A stretch of 54,906 nucleotides of DNA, taken from NCBI GenBank assembly GCA_013791935.1, contig VMSV01000002.1, forward strand, positions 1 to 54,906, given 5' to 3'. This stretch comes from Desulfobacteraceae bacterium. GTDB taxonomy: Bacteria > Desulfobacterota > Desulfobacteria > Desulfobacterales > UBA5616. Below the pieces are notes generated by a model, which worked only from the letters and a program-made list of their open reading frames with translations, had not been told where the DNA came from and made no database searches. Positions 24,879 through 34,409 of this stretch are shown here, in pieces. Within the stretch, counting starts at the first letter, position 1. Every line of letters starts with the position of its first letter. The position numbers and the translations under genes were made by a program.

Positions 24879-26432
24879 ATGATGAACGAAACCATTGCTT
24901 CAACCCAATACGGCCAGATCCGCGGATATGTCCGGGACAGCGGCATCCATGTGTTCAAAGGCATTCCCTATGGCACGGACACCGGCGGCAAGAACCGTTT
25001 CCTGGCCCCCGAACCCCCGGAACCCTGGACCGGCATCAAGGACACCCTGGAATACGGCCCGGCCTGCCCCCAGCCCCCCATGAGTTTTGACTCCGTTAAC
25101 GAATACATGAGTGAAGATTGCTTAAAGCTCAATGTCTGGACTTCTTCTTTGGATAAGGCTGCCAAACGCCCGGTCATGGTGTGGCTCCATGGAGGCGGAT
25201 TCACCTCCGGATCGGCCCGTACAACCTTGACCGATGGTTCCAACCTGGCCCGGACCGGAGATGTTGTGGTGGTGAGCCTGAACCACCGGTTAAGCATTTT
25301 CGGGTTTTTGTGTTTGGAATCCATTTGCGGACCCGATTTTGCCGATTCCGCCAATGCCGGGATGCTGGACATCGTCCTGGGTTTAAAATGGGTACGGGAT
25401 AACATTGAAGCTTTTGGAGGAAATCCCGGCAATGTAGCCATTTTCGGCGAATCCGGAGGGGGCAGGAAAGTGAATATCCTGATGGGCATGCCTTCGGCCA
25501 AGGGGTTATTCCACCGGGGAATCATTCAGAGCGGGGCCCATCCACGGGGGGTGCCCAAACATTTTGCCGACCGGTTTGCCCGGGGATTTTTCGATTGGCT
25601 CAAAATTAAGCCCGGTGATCTGGCCACCCTGCAACAGATCCCGTCCAAACAGTTGTTCAAAGAAACCGCCCGGTATCTCCGAAAAACGGAAGATCCGCAA
25701 TTGCCCGCCGGCCAGGCAGGTCGCTGGATGGTGCTTTCCCCGGTGCTGGACGGCAAGGTTCTTCCGGCAAATCCCTTTGATCCGTCATGGGATCTGGGTG
25801 CAAACGTTCCCCTGATCATCGGAACCAACAAGGATGAAATGTCCATTTTTTATGCAGGTATGGAAAAAGCCGGTGAAATGGATGACCAACAGTTGCTGGA
25901 GAAGTTAAGACCCATGTTCGGCGACCAAACCGCCCGGGTCATCGAAGTGCACCGCCGCAACCGCCCCGAAGAAACCCCCTGGGATCTTTTTGTTTCCATC
26001 ACCAGTGAAGACAGGCGGCTTCTGTCCGTTGAAACCGCGGAGAGAAAATCAAAATTGGGAGGTGCCCCGGTGTATATGTATCTCTTCACCTGGGAAAGCA
26101 ATTATGGTCTGCTCAAGGCGGCCCACACCATGGAAATCCCTTTTACGTTCAATAATATCGAGAAAACCGCCATCGTCGGCACCCGAAAGGACCGCTTCCA
26201 ACTCGGCATGGTGATGAGCCAGGCCTGGGTCCATTTTGCCCGCACAGGAAACCCGGACCATGCTGCCATCCCCCATTGGGAACCCTATGACGCGACTATG
26301 CGGGCAACCATGCTTTTTGATGTCCCATGCAAACTTGAACATGACCCTCGAAGTGAGGAACGCAAACTCTGGGATGACATGCCGGTGCGCCTGCCCTGGG
26401 AAGGGGAGACCTTCGTGGGTTCCCGGTCGTAA
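24879..26432 (+). CDS. Type B carboxylesterase
   Basis: A 517-residue esterase/lipase of the cholinesterase superfamily. Clear marks are VWLHGGGFTSGSA (oxyanion hole), SEDCLKLNVW, and the nucleophile elbow FGESGGG. The acid/base residues should be in the region around NKDEMSIFYAG and AHTMEIPFTFNN. There is no signal peptide, so it acts in the cytoplasm. AGGAG lies 8 nt before ATG 24879. The next gene, an NTF2-like protein, follows after 37 nt. Confidence 0.92.
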   Translation: MMNETIASTQYGQIRGYVRDSGIHVFKGIPYGTDTGGKNRFLAPEPPEPWTGIKDTLEYGPACPQPPMSFDSVNEYMSEDCLKLNVWTSSLDKAAKRPVMVWLHGGGFTSGSARTTLTDGSNLARTGDVVVVSLNHRLSIFGFLCLESICGPDFADSANAGMLDIVLGLKWVRDNIEAFGGNPGNVAIFGESGGGRKVNILMGMPSAKGLFHRGIIQSGAHPRGVPKHFADRFARGFFDWLKIKPGDLATLQQIPSKQLFKETARYLRKTEDPQLPAGQAGRWMVLSPVLDGKVLPANPFDPSWDLGANVPLIIGTNKDEMSIFYAGMEKAGEMDDQQLLEKLRPMFGDQTARVIEVHRRNRPEETPWDLFVSITSEDRRLLSVETAERKSKLGGAPVYMYLFTWESNYGLLKAAHTMEIPFTFNNIEKTAIVGTRKDRFQLGMVMSQAWVHFARTGNPDHAAIPHWEPYDATMRATMLFDVPCKLEHDPRSEERKLWDDMPVRLPWEGETFVGSRS

Positions 26433-26469
26433 TGGACAAACCGGTTATTTTTTCTAAAAAGGAGACGAA

Positions 26470-27219
26470 ATGGAAGATACATCACGGATTGAGGCCCTTG
26501 AGGCCAGGATGAAGACCCTGGAACATGAACTGGGGACCCAGAAAGACATTGAAGAGGTTCGGCGGCTGCATTACATCTACATGTACTATAACTGCAACCG
26601 CATGGGGAAGCAATTGCTCGACCTGATTTCTGAAAATGCAGAATCCATTGAGATTGCCGGACGCGGAGTGTACTACGGCAAAGAGGGTTTCCGGAAAAAC
26701 TTCATCAGTCCCGGGGATCCGGCCGATGCCGATGTCAAGGATATCGGATGGTCTTTCGGGAATATCCTGTTTCAATTGGGCGGCATGGATGTGATCACCG
26801 TTGCAGACGACCGGCAAACCGCCAAAGGCCGCTTCTCCGTTTTAACCCCGGTTATCACGGGGTTCCCGAAAAAACAGAGCGTAAGCCTGAATGCCGGGGT
26901 TTACGAGCAGGGATTTGTGAAGGAAGATGATATCTGGAAGATCAGTAAATTCAAATATACCCACTCCTTCATGGTCCGACTGGAAGATCTGAGAGTGAAA
27001 CCGAATTACTCCCGCTGGCCGGATGACAAAGTCCCGGCGGATGCGCCCACCACCTGGTATCACCCGTTTCCCGAGGCAGGCGTATTGCCCTTTCACTTTC
27101 CCAATCCAGTGACCGGAGAAATGCCCCGGGAACTCGTTGATCCCACCCACTACTGGATCGGAAACTGGCCCGGCGAGTTCGGCCAAAAAGGAAAGAAGGA
27201 GATCGATCCCGGGAAATAG
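26470..27219 (+). CDS. NTF2/SnoaL-like protein
   Basis: A 249-residue protein starting with a coiled-coil-like stretch (IEALEARMKTLEHELG), then KDIEEVRRLHYIYMYYNCNR and a cone-shaped NTF2-like fold (YYGKEGFRKNF, DVITVADDRQTAKGRFSVLT, WKISKFKYTHSFMVRLED). The C-terminal 70 residues are rich in proline and tryptophan. SnoaL-like proteins include small hydratases and dehydratases as well as binding proteins; no catalytic assignment is possible. It is co-oriented with the esterase. GGAGA precedes the start. Confidence 0.75.
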   Translation: MEDTSRIEALEARMKTLEHELGTQKDIEEVRRLHYIYMYYNCNRMGKQLLDLISENAESIEIAGRGVYYGKEGFRKNFISPGDPADADVKDIGWSFGNILFQLGGMDVITVADDRQTAKGRFSVLTPVITGFPKKQSVSLNAGVYEQGFVKEDDIWKISKFKYTHSFMVRLEDLRVKPNYSRWPDDKVPADAPTTWYHPFPEAGVLPFHFPNPVTGEMPRELVDPTHYWIGNWPGEFGQKGKKEIDPGK

Positions 27220-27221
27220 TA

Positions 27222-28043
27222 TCAGGATTCAGGTTCAGACAGGATGAAAAGTTTATCCTCAATGGCCGGATTGATCCAGACCCGGTCCATCTCCAGTTGA
27301 AAACTCGATGCCTTGCCGTCTACAACCAACAGGTAAAAAGGAAGGGGAAAGCCGTTTACGGTTTTCCTGTGATCAAAAAGTATCTGGTAGCTAATCGTCC
27401 CATCGAATTTTCTTCTCTCCAGCTTCACAACGGTTTGCTTTTCGGCATTCAGAAAAACAAGGGTTGTTTTTCTGGAATTTTTCTCAAAAAGGTGAAGGAT
27501 ATAGCCGTCTCCTTCACGATTTTCCGTCAAAACCATCTGGTCCCGATTAAGACCGGGAATCCGCCCTGAAAGGATGCCGGTCAGTTCATGGGAATTCAAC
27601 GGGATTCCGAGGTAATCCCCCAGGTTTTTATCCTTGACTCTTTTTTTATAAAATTTCTTTTCTCCATGGGAGTAGAAATACATGAAGACACCGTCTGTGG
27701 AAAGGCTAAGCAGGCTCCTGCCGTCAGGCCTGATGATTTCAAGACGTATTCTCCCGGAATCATCAGCAGTCCAGGCGAGCCTTGAAGAAAAGTTGTCTTT
27801 CTCCGATTGGACTCTTGCCTTGCCGAGGCCTTTGATGGTTTTTAGTTCAAGGTTGGTTGTGGAAAGCCTTTGAAAAATTTCTTCCGCTTCGCTTTGCGGC
27901 AAAAGTGCTATTCCCGAATTTTTCAAATGAAATGGATCAAGATCCAATGCCGGACGGCGTCCTCCGCAGGCCATAAAGAGAAGGGGTATCAGGGCTATGA
28001 ACACCCAAAGAAATTGAAAGGGTTTTCTTCTACTTCCCCGCAT
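27222..28043 (-). CDS. DUF4292-like outer-membrane-associated lipoprotein
   Basis: A 273-residue lipoprotein: signal peptide with lipobox LLFMACGG after FQFLWVFIALIP. The body is a LolB/LolA-like beta fold (LKTIKGLGKARVQSEKDNFS, LEIIRPDGRSLLSLSTDGV, QTVVKLERRKFDGTISYQI), as in DUF4292 proteins. Its ATG 28043, with GGAG just upstream, overlaps the end of the TPR gene by 14 nt, so the two are coupled. A role in lipoprotein or outer-membrane biogenesis is inferred from fold only. Confidence 0.75.
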   Translation of the reverse strand: MRGSRRKPFQFLWVFIALIPLLFMACGGRRPALDLDPFHLKNSGIALLPQSEAEEIFQRLSTTNLELKTIKGLGKARVQSEKDNFSSRLAWTADDSGRIRLEIIRPDGRSLLSLSTDGVFMYFYSHGEKKFYKKRVKDKNLGDYLGIPLNSHELTGILSGRIPGLNRDQMVLTENREGDGYILHLFEKNSRKTTLVFLNAEKQTVVKLERRKFDGTISYQILFDHRKTVNGFPLPFYLLVVDGKASSFQLEMDRVWINPAIEDKLFILSEPES

Positions 28044-29979
28044 CCAGAATCTCCTGGATTTTTCTATTGATCTTCCCTTGGTTCTCAGTTTCATGCTCCA
28101 GGGCTTGCCTGTAAAATTCAAGGGCTTTTTCGCTGTCATTTTTTTTGAGATAAACATCTCCCAGGTGCTCCATGATGGTGGGGTCATCCGGAACTAGTTG
28201 GATGGCTTTGTTTAAGACTTCATAGGCTTTGTCATAGTCTCCCATCTTGTAGTATACCCACCCCAGGCTGTCTGTAACATACCCGTCGTTGGGCTTCAAT
28301 CTCATGGCTTTTTCAACCAGGAAGAGGGCTTCATCCAGGTTTTTTCCCATATCCGCATAGGTATAACCCAGGTAATTCAAGGCCGTGGCATCCTCCGGCG
28401 ATATTTCCAGCACCTTTATCATCATGCGGACGGCCTCTTCGCGTTTTCCAGCCTTATCGCAAATCACCCCCATCATAAAATAAAGCTTGGGGTTCTCAGG
28501 GTCATTTTCCATCCCCTTTTCAAGAATGGCTTCAGCCTTGTCGTATTCCCCGGTTTCTTCATACAGTTTGCCAAGATAAATCCTGAAATTCGAGTTTTCA
28601 GGCCTGGCCTCAACGGCTCGGGCGAGGTAGTCTATAGCCTCGACCGTATTTTCATCCTGGGCATACAGGTAGTTGACATACTCAACCGCCTTTTCAAAAA
28701 ACTTGGAATCAGACCCAATCCTCATCAGACTACCCAAGGCATGAAATTTGTCTTCCTTGCCATGGTAGGCCAAGGCTGTGATGTACTCCAATTCGCTTTT
28801 GTCCAAAGCCCCTTTGGTCATGCCCTCTAAAATCACAATGGCTGCATCATAATTTCTTTCTTCCATGTAATACCGAACCACAATGTCCACAATATCAGGT
28901 TCCGCCTCGCTTCTTTTGCCGAGCCGCTTTAAAATTGTCTCCGATTCCACAAAATTCCCGCTTTCATACTCGTAATAGGCAAGCCCCATGGCTGCGCGAA
29001 TATCCTCCGGAGTATTTTCAAGAATCTGGTTATAATAATATCTGATTTTTTCTTCTTTATCCGAACCCGTGGCTTTTTCATCCTTCCCGTTAAACCCCGG
29101 AAAGAGAATACTCTGCCCCACATGAATCCTGGAGATTTTCCTGATGCTCGGGTTGGCCCGGGCAATGGATTTTTCAATACTCGGATCAAACTTGCCATAC
29201 ACTTTTAAGGATAAGCCCCCGATGGTGTCTCCGGCCCGAACTTCAATGACCGTATCCTCTTGGTTTGTTCCATGGAGTTTATACAAATCAATCAGTTCGT
29301 ATCGGGCATCGTCCAGGGCAGGCTCCAGCTCCAGGGATTGGATATAATATTCTTCGGCCTTTGAATATTTTCCCAGAGCAGCCTGGGTCTGAGCCATCAC
29401 AAAAAACCCTGCAAAATAGTCGGGAAACTGCCGGATTAATTTTTGGTAGATCTGTACAGCAAATTCAAGGTTACCCTCATCCGTATAAATACCTCCCAGA
29501 AGCAGGTATATTCCCTTGTTTTCCGGTTCCTTCACAAGCACTTTTTCATAAGCCGACTTGGCTTCATCCATATTTTTAGCCATATGGTTGATCCGGGCGT
29601 AAAGAATAAGGTTTTCAAGATCGTCCGGATCCTGCGCAAGCAATTCTTTTAAGACCGTCATGGCCCCGGCAGGGTCCTTCTTCTGCCAGTAAATCTGAAC
29701 CAGTTCTCGTTTCAGGTACAGAGAATCCGGGTCTTTTTCCATGGCGGATTTCAATGCGGCCAAGGCACCTTCCAAATCCCCCTTGTTTTTTCTGAACTGA
29801 GATTCCGTATAAAAAAAGAAGGCATTTTCAGGTTTGTCAGGCGTTTGTTTTGAAAGCTTGGCGGATCCGAATCCTTTTGCCGGGAACCCATGGTTGGCTG
29901 ATTGGGCGGCACAGCCCGCCAGGGTGAGAAGCATGGCCACGAGGGCAAAATGCAACAGAAAATTTTTAATTTGAATCAT
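28030..29979 (-). CDS. TPR-repeat lipoprotein with internal LysM domain
   Basis: A 649-residue protein with lipobox TLAGCAAQ. TPR repeats run from about residue 50 to 260 (PDSLYLKRELVQIYWQKKDP and so on) and again from 330 to 640. A LysM module (IEVRAGDTIGGLSLKVYGK to HVGQSILFPG) sits in between, which suggests peptidoglycan binding. The likely job is scaffolding in the periplasm or inner face of the outer membrane. The start is uncertain: ATG 29979 fits the signal peptide but lacks a ribosome binding site, and ATG 30003 is a second choice. It follows the sigma factor gene. Confidence 0.8.
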   Translation of the reverse strand: MIQIKNFLLHFALVAMLLTLAGCAAQSANHGFPAKGFGSAKLSKQTPDKPENAFFFYTESQFRKNKGDLEGALAALKSAMEKDPDSLYLKRELVQIYWQKKDPAGAMTVLKELLAQDPDDLENLILYARINHMAKNMDEAKSAYEKVLVKEPENKGIYLLLGGIYTDEGNLEFAVQIYQKLIRQFPDYFAGFFVMAQTQAALGKYSKAEEYYIQSLELEPALDDARYELIDLYKLHGTNQEDTVIEVRAGDTIGGLSLKVYGKFDPSIEKSIARANPSIRKISRIHVGQSILFPGFNGKDEKATGSDKEEKIRYYYNQILENTPEDIRAAMGLAYYEYESGNFVESETILKRLGKRSEAEPDIVDIVVRYYMEERNYDAAIVILEGMTKGALDKSELEYITALAYHGKEDKFHALGSLMRIGSDSKFFEKAVEYVNYLYAQDENTVEAIDYLARAVEARPENSNFRIYLGKLYEETGEYDKAEAILEKGMENDPENPKLYFMMGVICDKAGKREEAVRMMIKVLEISPEDATALNYLGYTYADMGKNLDEALFLVEKAMRLKPNDGYVTDSLGWVYYKMGDYDKAYEVLNKAIQLVPDDPTIMEHLGDVYLKKNDSEKALEFYRQALEHETENQGKINRKIQEILDAGK

Positions 29980-30037
29980 TGTCAATTGATTTATCCACAG
30001 CATGGCTTGGTGTGTACAATTAAAGAAATCTCCCGCT

Positions 30038-31003
30038 TTAAAGATTTCTTCCCGCATAAGCGCTGAAATCCGGAATTTCATCACTGAAAAATTCCTTCAT
30101 CTTTTTGATGATGTTTTTTTCAATCTGCCTGACCCGTTCCCTTGAAATTCCATATTTCTCCCCAATTTCCTGAAGGGTCATGGGTGAATCCGAAAAAATT
30201 CTATGGTTAAATATTTCGAGTTCCCTTTGGGTCATTTTCTTTTTAAAGGCTTCTATTTTAACATTTAGAATCGATTCAATTTCCTTTCGGGCCATATGGT
30301 CTTCAGCGGACTCTGTTTCAGTGCTTACAAAATCAATCCTTTCGGAATCCGAGCCCTCTTTCAATGGGGCATCCAGGGAAACATCCCAGCCATCCAGACG
30401 CTGATCCATATTGATGATTTCTTGTTCGGAGACCCCCAGTTTTTCGGAAAGAAGCTTGGGTTTCGGGTCAAATCCCTGGTCAATGAGCTTCTGTTTTTCT
30501 TTTTTAAGCTGGAAAAAAAGCTTGCGCTGGCCTTGGGTGGTTCCAATCTTCACCAAACGCCAATTATCCATGATGAATTTTAAAATATAGGCCTTGATCC
30601 AGAAGGAGGAGTAGTAGGAAAATTTAACGTTTTTATAGGGATCGAATTTCCTGACCGCCTGCATCAGCCCGATATTCCCTTCCTGAATCAGATCCAGAAG
30701 GTTCTGCATCCACACCCTCTGAAACTCAAGGGCGATCTTCACCACCAGCCTGAGGTTTGAGGTGATAAGCCTATAGGCAGCATCCCGATCTTGATGCTCT
30801 TTGACCCGAATGCCCAGTTCCCTTTCCTCCTCACGAGTAAGAAGTTTATACCGGCTGATTTCCGAAAGGTATCTCTGCAATGGGTCATACTTGACCACGG
30901 CCTTTTCAGTGTCTTTTTGGACCGTCAGACTTTTCATCCCGGACGCCTTGCCGTTGATCGAGTTTTGGTTTTTCTTTAACATGTTGCTGGCTTGTTTTTC
31001 CAT
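30038..31003 (-). CDS. rpoH: RpoH-type sigma-70 family sigma factor
   Basis: A 321-residue sigma factor. Region 1.2/2 is clear (DPLQRYLSEISRYKLLTREE, NLRLVVKIALEFQRVWMQNL, LDLIQEGNIGLMQAVRKFDP), followed by the RpoH-box-like QRKLFFQLKKEK, which is characteristic of heat-shock sigma factors, and by region 4 with MTLQEIGEKYGISRERVRQI. It should direct heat-shock or envelope-stress transcription. ATG 31003 follows GAGG at 4 nt. The frame is open to 31192 without support. The TPR lipoprotein gene follows 58 nt downstream. Confidence 0.9.
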   Translation of the reverse strand: MEKQASNMLKKNQNSINGKASGMKSLTVQKDTEKAVVKYDPLQRYLSEISRYKLLTREEERELGIRVKEHQDRDAAYRLITSNLRLVVKIALEFQRVWMQNLLDLIQEGNIGLMQAVRKFDPYKNVKFSYYSSFWIKAYILKFIMDNWRLVKIGTTQGQRKLFFQLKKEKQKLIDQGFDPKPKLLSEKLGVSEQEIINMDQRLDGWDVSLDAPLKEGSDSERIDFVSTETESAEDHMARKEIESILNVKIEAFKKKMTQRELEIFNHRIFSDSPMTLQEIGEKYGISRERVRQIEKNIIKKMKEFFSDEIPDFSAYAGRNL

Positions 31004-31424
31004 ATGCCTCAAATCTATGAACGGGAAAAGGACCGAAACGGTTGTCCCGAAATTGTATACGCCCATCATTTCCGTCTGTTTTTTTGTCTCCGGTTTTTTA
31101 CATGACGCTTGGACCTTTTTATCAAAATAACAGAAATCATTTCTTTTTAAAAGTTTTAAAAAATAAAGCATTCTTTGGTTATTCCCTCTCAAAGCTTGGG
31201 ATGGATATTCATGATGGTTGGAAATCGATTTTGCCTAAGCAGAATTTAAAGGGCTTTTGGATAAAAATCTACCGAAACCGAGATACCCCTTAAAAAAATA
31301 TAGGGGTGTCTGGTTTTTATTGGTGCAACGAGTTTTTTAACTTGATCTTAAAATGAATATTAGGTATCAACGCCAATACGATCAAAGAACTTCAATTTAT
31401 TAAACCAGACCGGAAGAAAACCCC
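31004..31424. other. Intergenic region between divergent rpoH and korD
   Basis: No gene is supported. It holds the hairpin GATACCCCT/AGGGGTGTC (31282-31310, 11-nt AT loop, then TGGTTTTTATT), which could be a terminator or insulator. A possible promoter toward korD is TTGATC (31342-31347), 17 nt, TATCAA (31365-31370). The rpoH promoter must also lie here. Confidence 0.45.
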
Positions 31425-31691
31425 ATGGACTATTGGCGAACGCCCATTGATGCTCAGGACATCGGAGTCACCAGAGGAATCGTTTACATCCTTGAAGACA
31501 GATGCAAGGGTTGCGGGTATTGCATTGAGTACTGCCCCAAGAAGATTCTTGAATTTTCCAAGGAATTCAATTCTAAGGGGTACCATTACCCAGCCCCTTT
31601 CGTTGGCGATGATTGCGTGAATTGCCACTACTGCGAAATCATCTGCCCTGAATTTGCGATTTTTTCCATGGAAGCCCCGGCTTCCCCCTGA
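31425..31691 (+). CDS. korD: 2-oxoacid:ferredoxin oxidoreductase delta subunit (2[4Fe-4S] ferredoxin)
   Basis: An 88-residue ferredoxin-like subunit with two cluster motifs, CKGCGYCIEYCPKK and CVNCHYCEIICPE, each of the CxxCxxCxxxCP type. It begins MDYWRTPIDAQDIGVTRG, typical of the delta subunit preceding KorA. It conducts electrons from the thiamine diphosphate and cluster-bearing subunits. First gene of the oxidoreductase operon. Confidence 0.9.
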   Translation: MDYWRTPIDAQDIGVTRGIVYILEDRCKGCGYCIEYCPKKILEFSKEFNSKGYHYPAPFVGDDCVNCHYCEIICPEFAIFSMEAPASP

Positions 31692-31782
31692 GGCTTCAAA
31701 ACCCATAAAATACTCGGCTGTTTTCCCTGTTTGAACGATAAACAGCGTGAGTCTCAACAGAGTGTATAATCAGAGGATGAGC

Positions 31783-32931
31783 ATGAAACAAGCAGTTCTC
31801 ACTGGAGAACATTTTCTCACCGGCGATGTGGCCTGCGCTGAAGGCGCCCTGGCCGCCGGGTGCCGGTTTTTCGGCGGATATCCCATCACCCCTGCAACGG
31901 AAGTGGCCGAACACATGGCCGAAAGACTGCCGGGTGTGGGGGGAACCTTCATTCAGATGGAAGATGAAATCGCCGCCATGGCCTCCATCCTGGGTGCTTC
32001 ATGGGCCGGCGTAAAAAGCATGACCGCCACCTCCGGACCCGGGTTCAGCCTGATGATGGAAAATATCGGCCTGGGCATCGTAACGGAAACCCCCTGTGTC
32101 GTGGTGAACGTCCAGAGGGCCGGTCCTTCGACGGGATTGCCCACCATGGGAGCCCAGGGGGATATGATGCAGGCAAAATGGGGTTCCCACGGCGATTATG
32201 AAATCATTGCCCTTGCACCGGCATCGCCCCAGGAAATTTTTTACCAGACCATCACAGCCTTCAACCTGAGTGAAATCTATCGGCTTCCGGTGCTGATCAT
32301 GACCGATGAAATTGTGGGCCACATGAGCGAACGGGTGGTGATTCCTTCGGCAAAGGAAATAAGGACCTTCAATCGACCGGCCCCATCCGGAAGAAAGGAC
32401 CGTTTCAAGCCCTATCAACCGGGGCCCAACGGTGTTGCCCCCATGCCTGCTGCCGGACAGGGATACAAAGTTCACATTACAGGCCTTACCCATGATGAAA
32501 AAGGCTACCCCGTCATGACCGTGGAAACCCAGGAACAGATGATGGAGCGCATCACCAAAAAGATCACGGCAAACCTGGATGATATCATTCAAACCGAATC
32601 CTATTGTATGGAAGATGCTGAAATTGCAGTGATTTCCTATGGCATTTCCTCCAGAACCGCCATGAGTGCCGTGCAGGAGGCCAGGAAAATGGGCATCAAG
32701 GCCGGAATGCTTCGCCTCATCACCATCTGGCCTTTTCCGGAAAAACAGATCCGCCAGCTTGCGCAAAAAGTTAAAAAAATTGTGACCGTGGAAATCAACC
32801 TGGGACAGATCTTTTATGAAGTCCAGCGGTGCGCTGCCGGTCAAGCAGCGGTGACCCTGGTGGGCCATGCGGGCGGAACCATCATTCCCCCTGAAAGAGT
32901 CATTGATGAATTAAAGGAGAAAAAACGTTGA
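31783..32931 (+). CDS. korA: 2-oxoacid:ferredoxin oxidoreductase alpha subunit
   Basis: A 382-residue subunit of the KorA type: GDVACAEGALAAGCRFFGGYPI with TPATEVAEHMA, the QMEDEIAAMASILGASWAGV block, TATSGPGFSLMMENIGLG and the C-terminal domain VISYGISSRTAMSAV plus VEINLGQIFYEVQ. It binds the pyrophosphate end of thiamine diphosphate and CoA with KorB. ATG 31783 was chosen because GAGG lies 7 nt before; the frame is open to 31747. Substrate (2-oxoglutarate or a branched/aromatic 2-oxoacid) cannot be decided. Confidence 0.92.
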   Translation: MKQAVLTGEHFLTGDVACAEGALAAGCRFFGGYPITPATEVAEHMAERLPGVGGTFIQMEDEIAAMASILGASWAGVKSMTATSGPGFSLMMENIGLGIVTETPCVVVNVQRAGPSTGLPTMGAQGDMMQAKWGSHGDYEIIALAPASPQEIFYQTITAFNLSEIYRLPVLIMTDEIVGHMSERVVIPSAKEIRTFNRPAPSGRKDRFKPYQPGPNGVAPMPAAGQGYKVHITGLTHDEKGYPVMTVETQEQMMERITKKITANLDDIIQTESYCMEDAEIAVISYGISSRTAMSAVQEARKMGIKAGMLRLITIWPFPEKQIRQLAQKVKKIVTVEINLGQIFYEVQRCAAGQAAVTLVGHAGGTIIPPERVIDELKEKKR

Positions 32932-33767
32932 AAAACCAACCCCAGAAAAAAAGCAAGCCCCCGGAACATCCTCTGGACGGATTGCTGCGCACCGACCGGA
33001 TCCCCCATATCTGGTGTCCGGGCTGCGGCATTGGAACGGCTTTTTCCTCCTGCTTGACGGCCATGAAAACCAGCGGGCAGGATCTTCAGAAGATGGTGAT
33101 GGTTTCCGGAATCGGATGCACGGGCCGGGGGGCAGGATATGCCAACATAGACTCTTTTCACACCACCCACGGCAGGGCCATTCCCTTTGCCACGGGGATG
33201 AAATTGGCCAATCCCGAGTTGAACCTTGTGGTGTTCAGCGGAGACGGGGACCTTTTCGCCATCGGCGGGAATCACTTCATTCATGCGGCCAGAAGAAACG
33301 TGGATATGACCGTGGTGTGCGTGAACAACCTGAACTACGGCATGACCGGCGGGCAGGCGGCGGCCACCACCCCATTTAAGGCCAAGACCACCACCACGCC
33401 CGTGGGGAATCCCGAATCTCCCTTCAACCTTCCCCTCATGGCCTATGCTTCCGGGGCCACCTTCATTGCCCGGTGGACCATCCTGCACACCAGGGATTTA
33501 ACCCAATGTATCGAAACCGCCATCAACAGCAAAGGGTTTTCCTTTATAGAAGTGCTGTCCCCCTGCCCTGTGAATTACGGCCGGAGAAACAAGCAAAAGC
33601 CCCTGGATGCGCTGAAGTTCTACCAGGAAAAATGCATCATTAAAAACGGCGCTCACCCGGCCGAGATTGAAACGGACTTTGAAAAAGGGGTGGTCCTGGG
33701 CAATTTTTACGACATTCATAAACCCACCTGTGTGGAGCAGTATGATAAAACATGCAGGTTGATTTAG
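32928..33767 (+). CDS. korB: 2-oxoacid:ferredoxin oxidoreductase beta subunit
   Basis: A 279-residue thiamine-diphosphate-binding subunit: IPHIWCPGCGIGTAFSSCL, GIGCTGRGAGYANIDSFHTT with HGRAIPFATGMKL, FSGDGDLFAIGGNHFIHAAR and NNLNYGMTGGQ. Cysteines at WCPGC, GIGCTG and SPCPVNYG should hold a [4Fe-4S] cluster. Translation starts at TTG 32928, overlapping the korA stop codon (TTGA), with AAAGGAG upstream. Confidence 0.92.
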   Translation: MKNQPQKKSKPPEHPLDGLLRTDRIPHIWCPGCGIGTAFSSCLTAMKTSGQDLQKMVMVSGIGCTGRGAGYANIDSFHTTHGRAIPFATGMKLANPELNLVVFSGDGDLFAIGGNHFIHAARRNVDMTVVCVNNLNYGMTGGQAAATTPFKAKTTTTPVGNPESPFNLPLMAYASGATFIARWTILHTRDLTQCIETAINSKGFSFIEVLSPCPVNYGRRNKQKPLDALKFYQEKCIIKNGAHPAEIETDFEKGVVLGNFYDIHKPTCVEQYDKTCRLI

Positions 33768-33806
33768 ACCGATAATCCATAACTTCCGGAAATTCCATAT
33801 ATAACG

Positions 33807-34409
33807 ATGAAAATAAAAGATCAGAAACCCATGAAAATAGAAGTGGTGATCACCGGATTCGGAGGCCAGGGAATCATCCTTGCCGGCAGCATTCTGGGTA
33901 AAGCCGCAGCCCTGGGAGACCACCTTGAAAGCACCCTGGTGCAATCCTACGGCCCGGAATCCCGAGGAGGCGCTTGCAGTGCACAGGTGGTGATCTCCAC
34001 AGAATCCATTCATTACCCCTACATCAAAAAACCGGATATCCTGGCCTGCATGTCCCAGTCCGCCTATGAGAAATATGTAGCTGATTTGAAACCCGACGGG
34101 ATTCTTCTTCTCGATCAGGACCTGATTCGGCTTAAACCCGGAAACAGGGATGGTTTTGCCATACCTGCCACCCGCATGGCTGAAGAGCTCGGCAGGGTCA
34201 TGATGGCCAACATCATCATGATCGGTTTCATCACCGCCATCACAAAAGTAGTCTCCAGGGAGGCGGCCATACAAAGCGTTACCCAGTCGGTGCCCAAGGG
34301 AACCGAAGCGGCGAACACCAAGGCCTTTGAAAAAGGATTTGATTACGGGCTGGCCCTCCTGAAAGGTCGGGACAAAAAGGCTGCGGGCCAGACAGGAGCT
34401 GTTTCATGA
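33807..34409 (+). CDS. korC: 2-oxoacid:ferredoxin oxidoreductase gamma subunit
   Basis: A 200-residue subunit with VVITGFGGQGIILAGSILGK near the N-terminus, SYGPESRGGACSAQVVIS and a C-terminal SVPKGTEAANTKAFEKGF. This is the gamma type of Kor/Vor enzymes and completes the four-subunit set with korD, korA and korB. There is no clear ribosome binding site at ATG 33807; ATG 33831 is possible. It overlaps the next gene by ATGA. Confidence 0.9.
   Translation: MKIKDQKPMKIEVVITGFGGQGIILAGSILGKAAALGDHLESTLVQSYGPESRGGACSAQVVISTESIHYPYIKKPDILACMSQSAYEKYVADLKPDGILLLDQDLIRLKPGNRDGFAIPATRMAEELGRVMMANIIMIGFITAITKVVSREAAIQSVTQSVPKGTEAANTKAFEKGFDYGLALLKGRDKKAAGQTGAVS

Noticed and set aside
31042..31293. Plus-strand frame between rpoH and korD
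   Set aside because: It is antisense to the rpoH upstream region, has no motif and includes the terminator-like hairpin.
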